64,000 nt of DNA from Elymus sibiricus (taxonomy: Eukaryota; Streptophyta; Magnoliopsida; Poales; Poaceae): assembly GCA_039707655.1 (NCBI GenBank), contig CM077665.1:79547954-79611953 (forward strand), in the 5' to 3' direction. The translations under genes and the position numbers were made by a program. The notes under the pieces are model-generated. The model was not told the origin of the DNA. It did no database searches and saw only the letters and a list, made by a program, of their open reading frames with translations. Each line of letters starts with the position of its first letter. Position 1 is the stretch's first letter. Shown piece after piece: positions 35,363-48,129 of this stretch.

Positions 35363-35999
35363 TGGATGTTAAGTCTTACGCGGTCCCTCAAATCTCCCAC
35401 AGCTGTTTGGATTGAGCTGTTCGGACCCCGCAAGTCATCCAATGAAGTCTCGAATCCGTCCGCGGACCAGTTTGAACTTTCGTTTTCTTGCAAACCGAAA
35501 TCAAACCAGGGGCTTTGTGAGAGTTCGGACACCATTCACGTAGGACTCCAATATCCTCGGTCCACCCAAAAAACTTAGGCGAAGCCCGCACATTTGGAGC
35601 TGGTCGCACTATTTCCGCGACAAAATCACTCTTTGTCAAATCTCTCCTCTTCCATCCCCGCTTTCCACCCCAATTTCCGTCCTTTTTCGCTGCCGCCATC
35701 GCATGAAGGGGCCGTACGAAAAGCTACCAGAAACAGTGGTGGAGGATCGGGAGAAGGCGGCCGCATGCAAGATCAACTCTGCGACATGACAAGATCGCCG
35801 ACTCAGATAGAAGGCAAAAGCGGCGCCGCTTAAGAAGCAGAAGGCCGATAGAGGTGGCGGTCGTGGTGTCGACGACGGTCGTCGAGCAGGGAGGGGCCAC
35901 AGACACGAGACGCCACCACCATCCCCGTATGTTGAGATGTCGCCCTAACCGGAGTAATGCAGGTGTCCCTACTTTTACGCCACCTAACAACTTGGTAGG

Positions 36000-37265
36000 T
36001 GTGGGATCGAGAAGGGAAGTCTAGAGGGGGGGGGGGTGAATAGACTAGCTACTTGGCAAAATAAAAATCTAACCTTTTCTCAATTTTATTGGTTGGCAAG
36101 TTTTAGCAATTCTATCAAGCCTAGCACACCCTACACATACAAGTCAATGAGTATAGTAGCGGAAAGTAAAGACAAAGCACATGTAAGTAAGAGTAGATAA
36201 AGGAAGATCAAACTCAATAAGGACTCGAAGATTTTTCCCGTGGTTCCGATAGGTGGTGCTATCGTATGTCCACGTTGATGAAAACTTCAACCCACGGGGG
36301 TTAGCGGTCACGAGAGTCCACGGAGGACTCCACCCATGAAGGGTCCACAAAGTAGCAACCTCGTCTATTCCATCACGGCTTACGTCCACGAAGGACTAGC
36401 CTCACTCGGGGTAGATCTTCACGAAGTAGGCGATCTCCTTGCCCGTACAAACTTCTTGGTTCAACTCCACACGAAGTCGGAGGCTCCCAAGCGACACCTA
36501 ACTAATCTAAGATACACCACTCTTCAAAAGGTAATAGATGTGGTATGGATGATGAACTCCTTGCTCTTATGCTTTAAAATATAGTCCTCTCAATACTCAA
36601 TCACTCTCTCACAGATTTGGCTTGGTAGAAGAGATTGATCGGATGGAAAGCAACTTGGAGAGGCTAGAAATCAAGATTCATATGGCTGGAGTGGAAGATC
36701 TTGATCTCAACACATGAGTAGGTGGTTCTCTCTCGGAAAATAGATGGGGCAAGTGTTGGTTTTGTTCTGAGTGCTCTCTCTACGAATGAGAGGGAGGTGA
36801 AGGGGTATATGTAGGTTTCTCCAAAAATCCACCATTACAACATTATTGCCCAACTAGGTGGAACCGAAGATAAATCTCGGTTACAACGACTAGTGCAAAA
36901 GGTTGCAACTTTCGGCGTTCTGGTGAGACCGATATATAAATCACGGTGAGTCCGATTTTGACTGGCCTAGGCAGTTCCTTACTTCGGTGGCACCGATTCC
37001 TAAAACTCGAAAATTCTGATTCTTAGAAACTGGATACCCGAAGGTTGGTCACTGTTTTCGGTTTCACTGAAATTAGACTTGGTGTCACCAAGAGGTTAGG
37101 GTTTGGCTCTGGATTCTTTCTAGGGTAAAACTCGGTAGGGCCGAATATTTAAACTTGGTTGCACCGAATTTAGGCTTTAGGGTTTGGACAGAATATATTT
37201 GTGGGAGAATTCATGAGGGTTTTTGGTGGCTAACTCTAAGCACTTGAGCAACCAGATCATCATAG
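36000..37265 (-). repeat. 3' LTR of Copia 2, truncated
   Basis: Matches 39609-40868 throughout, from TGTGGGATCGAGAAGGG to CAGATCATCATAG. It then joins linker-coding sequence, whereas the other LTR continues for about 260 bp (40869-40873 plus 42561-42823). Confidence 0.85.
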
Positions 37266-39594
37266 CTTTTGCTTGTTCACTCTTTCTCGAACTCGTGATA
37301 GCTTTTGCTTGTTGGGTGGTGGAACTTCCTCATCATCATCTTCCTCTTCGTCGTTGTTGAAGGTGTCGTTTCCTTGAGGGGGTGGTGAAGGAGGTTGAGG
37401 TGGATCATCTCGATGTACTTCTTCCTCCTCTTCATCTTGCCGTGTATCGCTTGTGGATGCCTCCATGTCGTTTTGTGGTTCGCCTTGACGCAAGGTAGGA
37501 GCTTCCACTTGTGTTGATGAAGTGCTTTCCTTCACCTCCATGGGACGTATCTTGCCGATGGACAAATCTTGAATGGCTTCCGAAGGTTCCTTATATCCTA
37601 CATCATTTGGCAATTGTTCGACTTGGGAGCCATTAGTCTCATCAAACTTCACATCTACCGTCTCTTCAACCTTTCGAGTGAAATTGTTGTAGACATGGTA
37701 AGTGTGAGAGTTTTATCCGTAACCAAGTAGGAAACCTTCATGAGATTTGGGAGCAAATTTCGAACGATGGTGCTTATCAAGAATGTAGCACTTTGAGTCG
37801 AATACTCGAAAGTATCCAACTTGGGGTTTGTTACCAGTGAACAGCTCGTATGCCGTTTTACCGAGAAGCTTGTGTAGGTAGAGTCGGTTCGTAGCATGAC
37901 AAGTTGTTTCCATGGCTTCCGACCAAAAGTGTTTAGGCGTCTTGTATTCGTCGAGCATCATTCTAGCCATCTCTATGAGAGTCCGGTTCTTCCTCTCAAG
38001 AACTCCATTTTGTTGACATAGCCGAGAACTCATGTGAGATGCCTTCTTCGTCAATAAAGGTATCCACATTAGTGTTCTTGAACTCCGATTCGTTGTCGCT
38101 CCGAACTTTCTTGATCTTCACTTCAAATTGATTTTGGGCTTTGCGAGCGAAGTTCTTGAAGATCTTTTGTACCTACGACTTGTCATCAAGAAAGAATACC
38201 CCGTAAATCTGGAAAAATCATCAACTATAACTAGACCAAAGGAATCTCCACCGAGGCTCTTGTAAGCATTGGGACCAAAGAGATCCATATGAAGCAACTC
38301 GAGTGGTCTCCTAGTAGTCATGATGTTCTTTACAGGATGACTTCCACCCACTTGTTTTCCTGCTTGACAAGCACTACAAAGTCTATCTTTGTCAAAGATA
38401 TCATCTTTAACACCGAGTATATGATCACCTTTGACGAGCTTGTCTAGATTACGCATACCAACATGTCCTAGCCTTCTATGCCATAGCCAACCTTTAGAAG
38501 ATTTTGCAATAAGACAAGTACAAGGTTTGGTTCTCTTATTGAAATCAACAATGTATAGACCACCTCCATGGGAATTGGTAAGGACCATGTTATGATTATC
38601 TTGACGAAACACTTGGCAATCAACTTTGGTAAATAACACATTGAAACCGAAATCGGCTAGTCTAGATACGGAAAGAATATTGTAGCCAAGGGACTCAACA
38701 AGCATGACATTTTGAATGGAACTATCATGATATATGGCCACCTTACGAAGACCAGGCACCTTACCCTTGGAGTTGTCTCCAAAAGTCACATAACTCCGGG
38801 GTCCATGGTTTGGTGTGATCTCTTGAAACATGTCTCTATCTCCGGTCATGTGATCAGTGCATCCACTATTTAGAATCCACTCTTTTCCTCCGTACATGTA
38901 GTCTTTGAAGTTCGCCATGAGACTTAAATTCTTCAGAGTCTTCTCACATTCAATGTCAAACTTCTCATCTTCATCATAGTAGCCATGTTCCACATTTTCA
39001 TCATCAAGAGGAGTATCCTCGTCACAAAAATCAAGGGATTTGTTAGAATTTTGACTATGACAATGTTCAAGATTATGAATGTGAATGGCTTCAACAATGA
39101 TGTTGTTGATGGTTATGACATCTCCTTTAGCACGCATGAGGTCTCTAAGATCGAAAAGACAATCATCAAATTTGGGATCACTAGGCTTCATCTTGTGAAA
39201 GGCAATAGTTTTATGAAGAATGACATCAAGATTTTTCAAAGAGTAGTTTGGATATCTTTTCTCTAAATCTTTCCACAAAGTATAAACACACTCAAAGTTT
39301 CTCATTTGATCAAACAAATTCTTGGCAATCCTCTAATGATAAGATTAACAGTTCTAAGATTACGAAGCATTTCAATTTATTCCTCGTGAGAAGGATGTAA
39401 AGGATCAATGCGATGCACATAGGGGTTCTCAACATACTTGCTCAAATGGAATTCATCGAATAGATCAAGCATCTTGTCTTTCCATTGACTATAGTACCCC
39501 CCATTGAGAATAGGCACTCTACAACTAAGACAACCCAAACTAAGCACACCCATCTTCCTCCAATGGCGATCAAACCAAAGCTATGGAGACCAAC
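37266..39594 (-). pseudogene. Copia 2 gag-protease-integrase, decayed
   Basis: Reading on the minus strand: gag remnant from about 39594 with a run at 39317 (EKRYPNYSLKNLD); a protease-like site where DTGA reads NSGCTDHM; the integrase finger WHRRLGHVG and CSACQAGKQ; the first catalytic Asp in MDLFGP; then, in another frame, NGVLERKNRTL. A Glu/Asp/Pro-rich linker follows at 37652-37266. Frameshifts at about 38100 and 37700 and the altered protease site mark it as non-functional. Confidence 0.8.
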
Positions 39595-39606
39595 GCTCTG
39601 ATACCA
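39595..39606 (-). promoter_or_regulatory. tRNA-Met primer-binding site of Copia 2
   Basis: TGGTATCAGAGC on the minus strand, two bases after the 5' LTR end. It is the classic plant Copia primer site and contrasts with its absence in Copia 1. Confidence 0.9.
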
Positions 39607-39608
39607 AT

Positions 39609-41455
39609 TGTGGGATCGAGAAGGGACGTCTAGAGGGGGGGGGGGTGAATAGACTACTTGGCAAAATAAAAACCTAACCTTTTCCCACTTTTATTGGTTG
39701 ACAAGTTTTAGCAATTCTATCAAGTCTAGCACACCCTACACATGCAAGTCAACGAGTATAGAAGCGGAAAGTAAAGACAAGCACATGTAAGTAAGAGTAT
39801 AGAAAGGAAGATCAAATGCAATAAGTACACGAAGATTTTTCTGGTGGTTTCGATAGGTGGTGCTATCGTACTTCCACGTTGATGGAGACTTCAACCCACG
39901 GAGGGTAGTGGTCGCGAGAGTCCACGGAGGGATCCACCCACGAAGGGTCCACAAAGTAGCAACCTCGTCTATTCCATCATGGCTTATGTCCACGAAGTAC
40001 TGGCCTCACTCGGGGTAGATCTTCATGAAGTAGGCGATCTCCTTGCCTGTACAAACTTCTTGGTTCAAATCCACACGAAGTCGGAGGCTTTCAAACGACA
40101 CCTGACCAATCTAGGAGACACCACTCTCCAAAAGATAATATATGTGGTATGGATGATGAACTCCTTGCTCTTGTGCTTCAAAAGATAGTCTCCTCAACAC
40201 TCAATCACCCTCTCACAGATTTGACTTGGTAGAAGAGATTGATTGGATGGAAAGCAACTTGGGGAGGCTAGAAATCAAGATTCATATGGTTGAAGTGGAA
40301 GATCTTGATCTCAACACATGAGTAGGTGGTTCTCTCTCAGAAAATGGATGGGGCAAGTGTTGGTTTGTTCTGAGTGCTCTCTCTACGAATGAGAGGGAGG
40401 TGGAGGGGTATATATAGGCTTCCCCAAAAATCCAACTGTTACAACATTATTGCTCAAGTCGGTGGAACCGAAGATAAATCTCGGTTACACCGACTAGTGC
40501 AAAAGGTTGCAACTTTCGGCATTTCGGTGAGACCGGTATATAAATCTCGGTGAGTCCGATTCTGGTTGGCCTAGGCAGTTCCTTGCTTCGGTGGCAACGA
40601 CTCCTAAAACTCGGAAATTCCGATTCTTAGAAACTGGATACCCGAAGGTTGGTCACTATTTTTGGTTTCACCGAAATTAGACTTGGTGTCACCGAGAGGT
40701 TAGGGTTTGGCTCTGGATTCAATCTAGGGTAAAACTCAGTAGGGTCGAATATGTAAACTTGGTGACACCGTATTTAGGCTTAGGGTTTAGACAGAATATC
40801 TTTGTGGGAGAATTCATGAGTGTTTTTAGTGGCTAACCCTAAGCACTTGAGCAACCAGATCATCATAGATACCTGATAAGTCTCCAACGTATCGATAATT
40901 TATGAAGTATTCATGCCATATTTGCCTTTTTTATAATACTTTTATATGGTTTTGATGCACTTTATACGATTTATTTAGAACTAATCCGGACTGACGCTGT
41001 TTTCACCAGAATTACCGTGGTGTTGTTTTTTGTGCAAAAAATGAAAGTTATCGCAATATACCAAAACTTTTTTTTATAATTTTTTCTGGAGGAAATAAGA
41101 AATACTGGAGCGAAGAACCACCGGAGGGGAGCTACCTATGGTCCAAGAGGAAACAGGGCACGGGCACCTCCTGGCCGCACCCAGATACCTCCTAGGGCCC
41201 ACGTGGCTCCGTTTGACGTGATTCCTACGCTGAAAAATCCTATAAATATAGAAACCCCCGAAAGTTAACCTAGAATTTCTGCTCTGCCATCGCAACTCTC
41301 TGTATTGATGAAAAACCCATCTGGAGCCTTTCGAGTACCCTGTCGGAGAGGGGAAATCATCTCCGGTGGGCATCTTCATCATCCCGACGGAGGCCATGAC
41401 AAGGAGGGAGTAGTTCACCCTCGGGGTTGAGGGTATGTACCAGTAGCTATGTGTT

Positions 41456-41503
<48 letters not shown>

Positions 41504-42823
41504 TTCTTGAGATGGCACGATCTTGATGTATCATGGGCTTTGTTAATATAGTTGGATCATATGGTGTTTTCCCTCTCTATCTTGTGGTGATGAATTGAAT
41601 CTTTCCCTTTGAGATCTCGTTATGTTGGATTGAATATTTGGTTTGAGGAAACTTGATGTATGTCTTGCATGCGGATATCCGTGGTGGCAATGGGGTATTC
41701 TATTAATTCACTTGATATATGTTATGACATCAACTTGCGGATTCCGGTGACCTTGGGGATCTATGCATAGGGGTTGACTGCATGTTTTCATACTACTTTC
41801 TCCGATAGAAATCTTGGGGTGCTCCTTGAAGTTCTTTGTGTTGGATTAAATATGATAGATCTGAAATTGTTTGATGCATGTCGCATAATTTACCCACGGA
41901 TACTTGAGGTGACATTGGAGTATCTAGGTAACATTAGGGTTGATTGATATGTATCACTGGTGTTATTTTACTATGAACTCTAGGGCTGTTTGTGACACTT
42001 ATATGAATAGCTCTAAAGATTGATCTGAAAGAATAACTTTGAGGTGGTTCTACTACCTACACCAATTTCATCTTATGTTCTCCGCTACTTATGAACTTTG
42101 GAGTGATTCTTTGTTGCACGTTGAGGGATGATCATGTGATTCAACTATGTTAGCATTGTTGGGAGATTGCAATAGTGGAAGTATGAACCCTAGGCCTTAT
42201 TTCCAAGCATTTATACAACGTTTTTCTTGCTGTTTGCTACTTGCTACCTTGCTGTTTTTATATTTTTCAGATTACAAAAACCTATATCTACTATCCATAT
42301 TGCACTTGTATCACCATCTCTTTGCCGAACTAGTGCACCTATACAATTTACGATTGTATTGGGTGTGTTGGGGACACAAGAGATTTCTTGTATTTGATTG
42401 CAGAGTTGCTTGAGAGAGACCATCTTCATCCTACACCTCCCACGAATTGATAAACCTTCGGTCATCCACTTGAGGGAAAATTGCTACTCTCCTACAAAAC
42501 TCTGCGCTTGGAGGCCCAACAAAGTCTACAAGAACTAGTTGCGTAGTAGACATCAATAGCTCATCCCCTTTTAATAGTATTGACGTTCCTATGGACTCAA
42601 ATGTGATTTCTCACAAAATGCAAAGTGTAGAGTCTTGAAGCTTGATGCCTTGCCAATCCTATTCCTTTCCTTCATTTTCTTCCCTTGGGGATTCTCCTCA
42701 CATTACTCAGCCATTGCTCTTTGTGAACTTTATCTGAAATAAACTAGGTAAAACTATTAGTCCAAGAGACAATGTATGTTGTCATGAATTATCAAAACCT
42801 CCAAGGGAGCATATGTGCTTTCA
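39609..42823 (-). repeat. 5' LTR of Copia 2, interrupted by a solo LTR
   Basis: The parts 39609-40873 and 42561-42823 form one LTR of about 1.53 kb, split by the solo LTR at 40874-42555 and its target duplication. Confidence 0.8.
40874..42555. mobile_element. Solo LTR, 1682 bp
   Basis: TGATAAGTCTCC at the start and GTAGACATCA at the end give TG...CA ends. The flanks ATACC and ATAGC differ at one of five positions. No internal region is present, so it is the product of LTR-LTR recombination. The length suggests a Gypsy-type family. It includes a (TC)20 tract at 41459-41500. Confidence 0.75.
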
Positions 42824-44525
42824 GTAGGTAGTCCCCCGCCATCTCTGGCTTACTTAGTCCACATCAACGTGACACCGCTGCTTGTCTTGGAGTCTGCATC
42901 GCCGCAGCTTGTTCGGTCACGGATGCCGGACGTGGAGCAACTTTGTGCCTGCAGGCTGTTTGCAATAATGCATCGATCAGGCAAACCAGCATACGACGGC
43001 GCGGACAGGAAGATGTTTGAAATGATCCACGACGGAGGATAAGGCAGAGGGCGTGCTGCTGCGAGGATATTCAGGTGGATAACTCAAAGTTCATGCATCC
43101 GGGCACGTACACCTAATAGGGCACACAACCAGATTGGGCCACCGAGTAGCAAGTGCAGGAGGAGGACGGCGACGAGGACATTCAGGAGAGGATGATGTCG
43201 ATGAGGACCTTGATCCAGATGAATTTGCTGCCGATCCATAGAAAAGGGTAGAGAAGAAAGCCTCAACATGAGGGAGGACGAGTTGTTGTGTGATGTGTGG
43301 TTGGCCACTAGCATCGATTCGATCCATGGCATGGAGCAAAAGGGCTCAACATTTTGGGCCAACATTCCCACTTGGTTCCATGAGCACAAGCATTTGGAGC
43401 CCTACGCCAATGAACTGGTCCACAACCATTTGGTGAACTCTCTCAACCATCAACGGTACATCATCCAAGAGTCTGTGTCCAAGTATTGCGGCCACTTGAA
43501 GAAACTCATCGGACGGTGGTCAAGTGGTGCCCAAATATCCAAGCAAGCAAGTGTGTTGATCATTTGGTCGGATATGCAAATTGTTGGACGAATATGCTCT
43601 ATGTTTTGGTCATTCGGCTGGATATGCAAATCCTTGACAATGTTTTAATTTGTAGCCTTCTCGTGCGTGCAATTTGTTCTTGAAGTTGGAGAAGAAGAAC
43701 TTCGTCCTCATGCATTGTTGGTTTAATTTGAATGGGCAACCCAAGTGCATGGGCACCGAGTAAGAAATGGGTGATCCAAGCAACCCAACAAAAGAGCCTC
43801 CCAAGAAGGTTAGAATAGGGTTTTGAGGAAAGAACTGGGAGAGGGAGAAGGTGAAGCGAGAAGGGGCGGCGGCCAAGATGATATAGTGGTTCGAGGACAT
43901 ATTGACGAAGAAGGAGGAGGCATATGTCATGCACTCTGACACCAAGGAGGCGTGTAAGGATGAGAAGTGTAACATGTTGATGCCAACGACCGAGAATAAG
44001 TTGAATCTTGAAGAGAGGAAGACCATGCTCGAAGAGAAGAAGATTTAGATCGTAACCACTTCGGAGGAGGCGAAGATGTTGAACTTGAAGATGGGTGATT
44101 TGGATGAAGATGCAAGGATGATCGCGCAAAGCCGTCCGTTTCAACATGTTGAAGAGGCAGAAGAATTATCTAGAGGCGAGGGCAGACAAGGAGGCGGGAG
44201 CGGAAGAGTGAGCGTGGAGGCTCGGATTACCAGTCCGACAGGGCAGAAAATCTATTTTTTGCATGGACTGTCGAACTAATATTCTTTTGTGACCGGGCAT
44301 CTAAAAATTGTGCATATTTCTCTTTTTGATTGTGGCTGGGCGCTATGCGACTAGACGCGCACTATGTGATGGAGTGCATTTAATTTCAAATTTATCGAAC
44401 CTGAGCGGACATTTAGGGGACAACTTTGGATGACAGACTGTCATATAAGTGTCGTGGACTGGTCCCCACCAGACCGTGGATGGATATGATGTCTAATTTG
44501 GGGGTCAGTGTTGGAGATGCCCTTA

Positions 44526-45060
44526 GCACCATTGTTCTCCCTTGAACTTAAATCACAGTACATTCATGTAAGGTGCATATTAAGTCCTAGCAGACGGGCA
44601 ATATTAAGGAGAAACAAAACAAGCATCACACATGTGTTGTCGATTTGTTTCTAGCACGAGATGATGTGTAATCCTGTAAACAAACAAGTCCTTCAAATAT
44701 AGCTTCAAGGGATCTGCTAGAGATGATCTTAATTCCCCATCCTATCTCCCATGCTTTAATTTCCCATCTTTTTTAGAAAAAGAAACTTTTGTTTACATAG
44801 CCTATACCCCAAAACTTAATCTTGCGATTTTTTTTGTCAATCATCCAAACGTTTGCATACAAATTTCGTATGAACATATATTTTCATAACACATTAATTC
44901 AATACTTGAGAATTATAGTACACACAATTCAAATCCATATCAAAATTAATGTTTTCAGACTTAACCATTCAAATTAAAACATAACATGTGGTTCAAATGA
45001 ACTAATAATCTAAATAAAACATGATAAAGCACAAGAATCAAGTCATATGAACTTGCGTGT
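44526..45060. other. Unassigned AT-rich DNA
   Basis: Lies between the Harbinger right end and the transposase remnant. It probably contains the 3' part of the next Harbinger element. No coding frame seen. Confidence 0.3.
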
Positions 45061-45141
45061 GGTGCTCAAGAATATCTTCTTAGAGCTTGTTGTGAGCTTC
45101 TTGGTTCTCAATCGTTCGGTGTGCTTGGAGGAATGCTTGGA

Positions 45142-46084
45142 TCATGTTTCGACTCCAACCATTGTAGAGGAACCACAAGTTCTCCGTGTCATGTCTCTCA
45201 TCCTGGATGATCCTGTTGTGTAACATAACACATGTTGCCAGGTCTTGCTACAGGATCCGAGGCTTCCAATACTAAGCAGGGCCACATGCAATCTCAAAGC
45301 ATTTTTTAAGCACATCAAAAGCTCTCTCAACATCCCTTTCAACAGATTCTTGGCACTCAACAAACTGAGATCTTGTGTTACCTTGAGGATGTTGGATTGT
45401 CTTCAGAAATGTGGCCCATGAAGGATTTATACCATAAAAAAAGGTAGTACCCCATGTTGTACTCATGGCTATTGGCAACATAGTTTCAAGGTGGAGTGTC
45501 ACCTGCAACAAGCCTTGCAAAAATAGGATGTATCTGGAGGACATTAAGATCATCGTGAGAGCCAGATATCAAGAGAAGTATGAATAGCAATTCTATAGAT
45601 TATGTGATGCTACTGCCTCAAGAATGGTGGTTGGATCATGGCAAGGTCCTTTGTATTGACCTTGCCATGCCACATGATAATTCTTTCATGCCCAATGCAT
45701 ACAGTCAATGACTACAATCATCTGGAGCCAACCTCTCTCTTTCGCTATGAGCCTCTTAGTATCTTCATTAGTGGGTGCCCTCAAGTACTCCGGTCCATAG
45801 ATCTCAATCATAACTTTTGGTGAATCTCTTCACACACTCGAGGATGTAATCTTCCCAATGCAAACATAGTCATCGATGGAATCGTCCAGGCATCCATATG
45901 CGAGCACTCGCACGGCCGCTATAATCTTCAACAATGAACGTGCACTTGGTTTCCCCACGAAATTCCTTCTCCGTCGAAACAATAGATCTTGTTTCTCTGC
46001 AACTCTTACAATGGTGTTGAAAAGATCCCGATGCATCTGGAATCTTGGTCGAAAGTAGTTGGGGGCATGTAAAAAATTATGCAA
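45142..46084 (-). pseudogene. PIF/Harbinger DDE transposase remnant
   Basis: Minus-strand pieces match the plant Harbinger transposase. FRPRFQMHRDLFNTIV and VRVLAYGCLDDSIDDY lie in 45830-46084. An MSTTWGTTFFYGINPSWATF block and SVERDVERAFDVLKK, the conserved C-terminal region, lie in 45272-45553. The central part with the catalytic residues is lost through frameshifts. It is the opposite strand to ORF1 at 43268, but a Harbinger end at 44522 places them in different elements. Confidence 0.7.
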
Positions 46085-46640
46085 AGTAACCCGTCATTCT
46101 ATCATCAATAATGGTTACTAGCATGCCGTAGAGGCGGTTCCCTGCTGGGGAGGCGCAGCACGCGACCGGGTTGTAGGGGCGGTGGTGGTTGTCAACTTGT
46201 TTGATTCCGACGCAGTCGGTCGGTTAGGGATCACACGTAATCCTCCTACGCCATCTCCAAGGTCTAGTGGTTCAATTACTGGTGAAAGCGGACCTTGGCG
46301 GCGATGAGGCCGACCTATGTGTTGGCAGCCATGATGGCGGCGAAAATGATGATTCTGGCACTGGCAAGTGAGGAGAAGATGCGGGAAAGGGAGGCGAGGA
46401 TGTGAGAGGGAGGTCCATAGCTGGGAAGTCGACGTGGGTGGCGGCGCGAGGTGAGTCGGTGCCGAGAGGAAGGATGGACGCTTGCCAATATTTGCTGAGA
46501 AGTGGTGTTTCTAGAGAAAAATATGATTTTTTTTTTGTCCGAGAAAAATGGGCTAGAAGGTTAAGATATGAGGGATGAGAAGTTAATAGTTTTGCAGGAT
46601 TAATGATTTGGGAATGGGCTAGATGGGGCTTAATTCTCCA
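46085..46640. other. Probable 5' part of the Harbinger transposase element
   Basis: GC-rich, with a minus-strand frame rich in Ser and Pro that I do not recognise. It follows the transposase remnant upstream and is cut by a MITE. Confidence 0.3.
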
Positions 46641-46641
46641 A

Positions 46642-46880
46642 GGACCCCGATAAATCCCGAATGTTCGGATTTTAAGCATGTTGTCCCAAACGTTTTTTCA
46701 TGGCAAATTTAGTTAACACGAGATGACAAATTTAATTGTTAAAACATGGCAACTTTGTCCTAGTTCATTATTTTCTTTAGAAAATTGCTATGTCTGCCAA
46801 GCTCGCATGAACTGAAGTTGCCATGAAAAACGTCCGGGTTGTCATGCTTAAAATCCAAACGTTCGGGATTTATCATTCCC
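46642..46880. mobile_element. Mutator-type MITE, 239 bp
   Basis: A perfect 9-bp duplication ATTCTCCAA flanks it (46633-46641 and 46881-46889). About 75 bp at each end are inverted: GATAAATCCCGAATGTTCGG on the left and its counterpart on the right, plus the GGATTTTAAGCATG and TTTTTCATGGCAA blocks. Confidence 0.85.
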
Positions 46881-46950
46881 ATTCTCCAAATCGCCATTAT
46901 TATTTTTACTAAATATGACTTTTTTGGGGGATGGGCTAGAGTTGCAATAA

Positions 46951-47040
46951 GATGGCCCCTCTCTATAGCTTCATTTTTGAACAAGGGCGTGACGATATGT
47001 GCCAGCATGCACCCCTCTTTCCTTGATCTAGTATATGTTT
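46951..47040. repeat. Partial fourth copy (D) of the 50.9-60.4 kb repeat unit
   Basis: GATGGCCCCTCTCTATAGCTTC onward, through AGGGCGTGACGAT to CTAGTATATG, aligns with 58091-58170 and its counterparts in copies A and B. It is cut on both sides by other sequence. Confidence 0.5.
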
Positions 47041-47184
47041 GAGAAAATTCCTTATTCTAGTATATGAAACTACGTAAACTCATGAAACTACATAAACGAT
47101 GCATTACATACATCACCCGGCTACTACATCAGAACATGCCAACGGACTACCAAAATTTGGCATGTTTAGCTATGGTGGAGAAGA

Positions 47185-47604
47185 TCATCCAAGGCCACCC
47201 TTGCCCTTCCCGGCACCCTTCCCATCATTCTCGTGGAAGTAAAAGTCGAAAAACCAGTAGGGATCGAGCCAGATCTGCTCGTCGCCAGAGTTGTTTGACC
47301 CGTCGTTGTCCACCTTCTCTTCCTTGGGTGACAGTCTAGCCATGGCATGGACCGCCAGATTCTGTTCTCGGACGAGGGCGCCCGTATTCCTCCGTTGCTG
47401 CTTCTTTACAATGCGGGCGTGGATGGCTTCCACCTCTGTAGGCGCCGCATCAACCGCCTCTGCCGCCGGCATGTCAGCAGGGAGGCGGGCCTCGACCGCC
47501 CACATTCTCTCCTTCCCACGGCGGGCACACCGGTCCCGGTGGGACTCGTACTCCACCAGACTAGTGATGGGGAAGGGAAATTTTGAAGGCTCCCGGGAGG
47601 ACAC
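47185..47604 (-). pseudogene. Element-borne unknown protein fragment (139 aa)
   Basis: Not a known domain. The sequence has EYESHRDRCARRGKERMW, a central QQRRNTGALVREQNL and a C-terminal acidic NNSGDEQIWLDPYWFFD. I recall this kind of frame as common in Triticeae Harbinger elements, but I cannot check that here. It lacks a clear ATG, so it is probably a fragment. Confidence 0.4.
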
Positions 47605-48129
47605 GATGATCCAACCCTGGAGGATCCGAGCGCCCGATGTGTGGACGCTATGAAGTCACGCCGGACAGATCCTGCCGTCGACTGGGCGCTGTCCTCTCAG
47701 GAGAGGCGGAGTGCAATGCGACGGCAATTGCCTCCTCCAACCCGCAGAGGACGACACCCCAATCAACGGATCCGGACTGGTCGAAGTCAGATCCACTGCC
47801 CGCCATGGCGGAGAAGGCCAAAGATCGCCAGACAGGAGCTTGGGGCGGAGTGGAGTGGAGGGGAGAGGAGTGGCTAGGGTTTGGTCCGGCGAGGGGATGG
47901 AGACGAATATATGTAGAGTCGGGTGGGCCAGCGTGGGTCGGGTCCGATGTGGCGGACGCGCCTGGTCGCGCCAGGGCCTCCCCATATCGGCCTCATATTT
48001 GGGTTGGATATGAGGGGTGTCAGTCAGCCCGAACGTTTGAGGCCGGTTTGAGGTGTCCGTCTGGGTCGCGTTTTTCTAAACGGTCACTGCCCGAGCCGTA
48101 CGCCCGGACGTATGAGGAGGGTTTGAGGT

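Larger units (their letters stand above)
36000..42823 (-). mobile_element. Copia LTR retrotransposon 2, lacking reverse transcriptase
   Basis: Perfect 5-bp duplication GTAGG at 35995-35999 and 42824-42828, with TG...CA outer ends (TGTGGGATCG and TGTGCTTTCA). On the minus strand: 5' LTR 42823-39609 (containing a solo LTR), primer site, gag, protease, integrase, linker, then directly the 3' LTR remnant 37265-36000. Reverse transcriptase, RNase H, the polypurine tract and about 260 bp at the start of the 3' LTR are deleted at the junction near 37265. Confidence 0.85.
35704..44277 (+). pseudogene. Harbinger ORF1 (trihelix-like), in pieces
   Basis: ORF1 proteins bind DNA with a Myb/trihelix-type domain and assist the transposase. 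Pieces lie at 35704-35994 (starts MKGPYEKLPETVVED, stop after 24 codons), 42829-43042 (SPPPSLAYLV to SGKPAYDG), 43268-43648 and 43690-44277. The third piece has the hallmark order of the trihelix-like domain: EDELLCDVWLATS, GSTFWANIPTWFHEH, SLNHQRYIIQESV. The last piece is Lys/Glu-rich, as is usual for the C-terminus. Stops and frameshifts make it a pseudogene. Confidence 0.65.
35363..44522 (+). mobile_element. PIF/Harbinger element with ORF1, split by a Copia insertion
   Basis: The right end is GTCAGTGTTGGAGATGCCC followed by TTA (44523-44525), typical of Harbinger ends and their 3-bp targets. The left end near 35367 (GTTAAGTC) is worn. ORF1 pieces lie on both sides of the insertion 36000-42823 and join in sense across its GTAGG duplication. 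The transposase gene is not inside these limits. Confidence 0.6.

Noticed and set aside
40861..40873. Right boundary of Copia 2 at 40865 (CATCA)
   Set aside because: No matching target duplication there, while GTAGG at 35995 and 42824 defines a larger element that contains the solo LTR.
43268..46084. One autonomous Harbinger containing both ORF1 and the transposase
   Set aside because: A clear Harbinger end with TTA at 44522 separates the two coding regions, so they were kept as separate elements.
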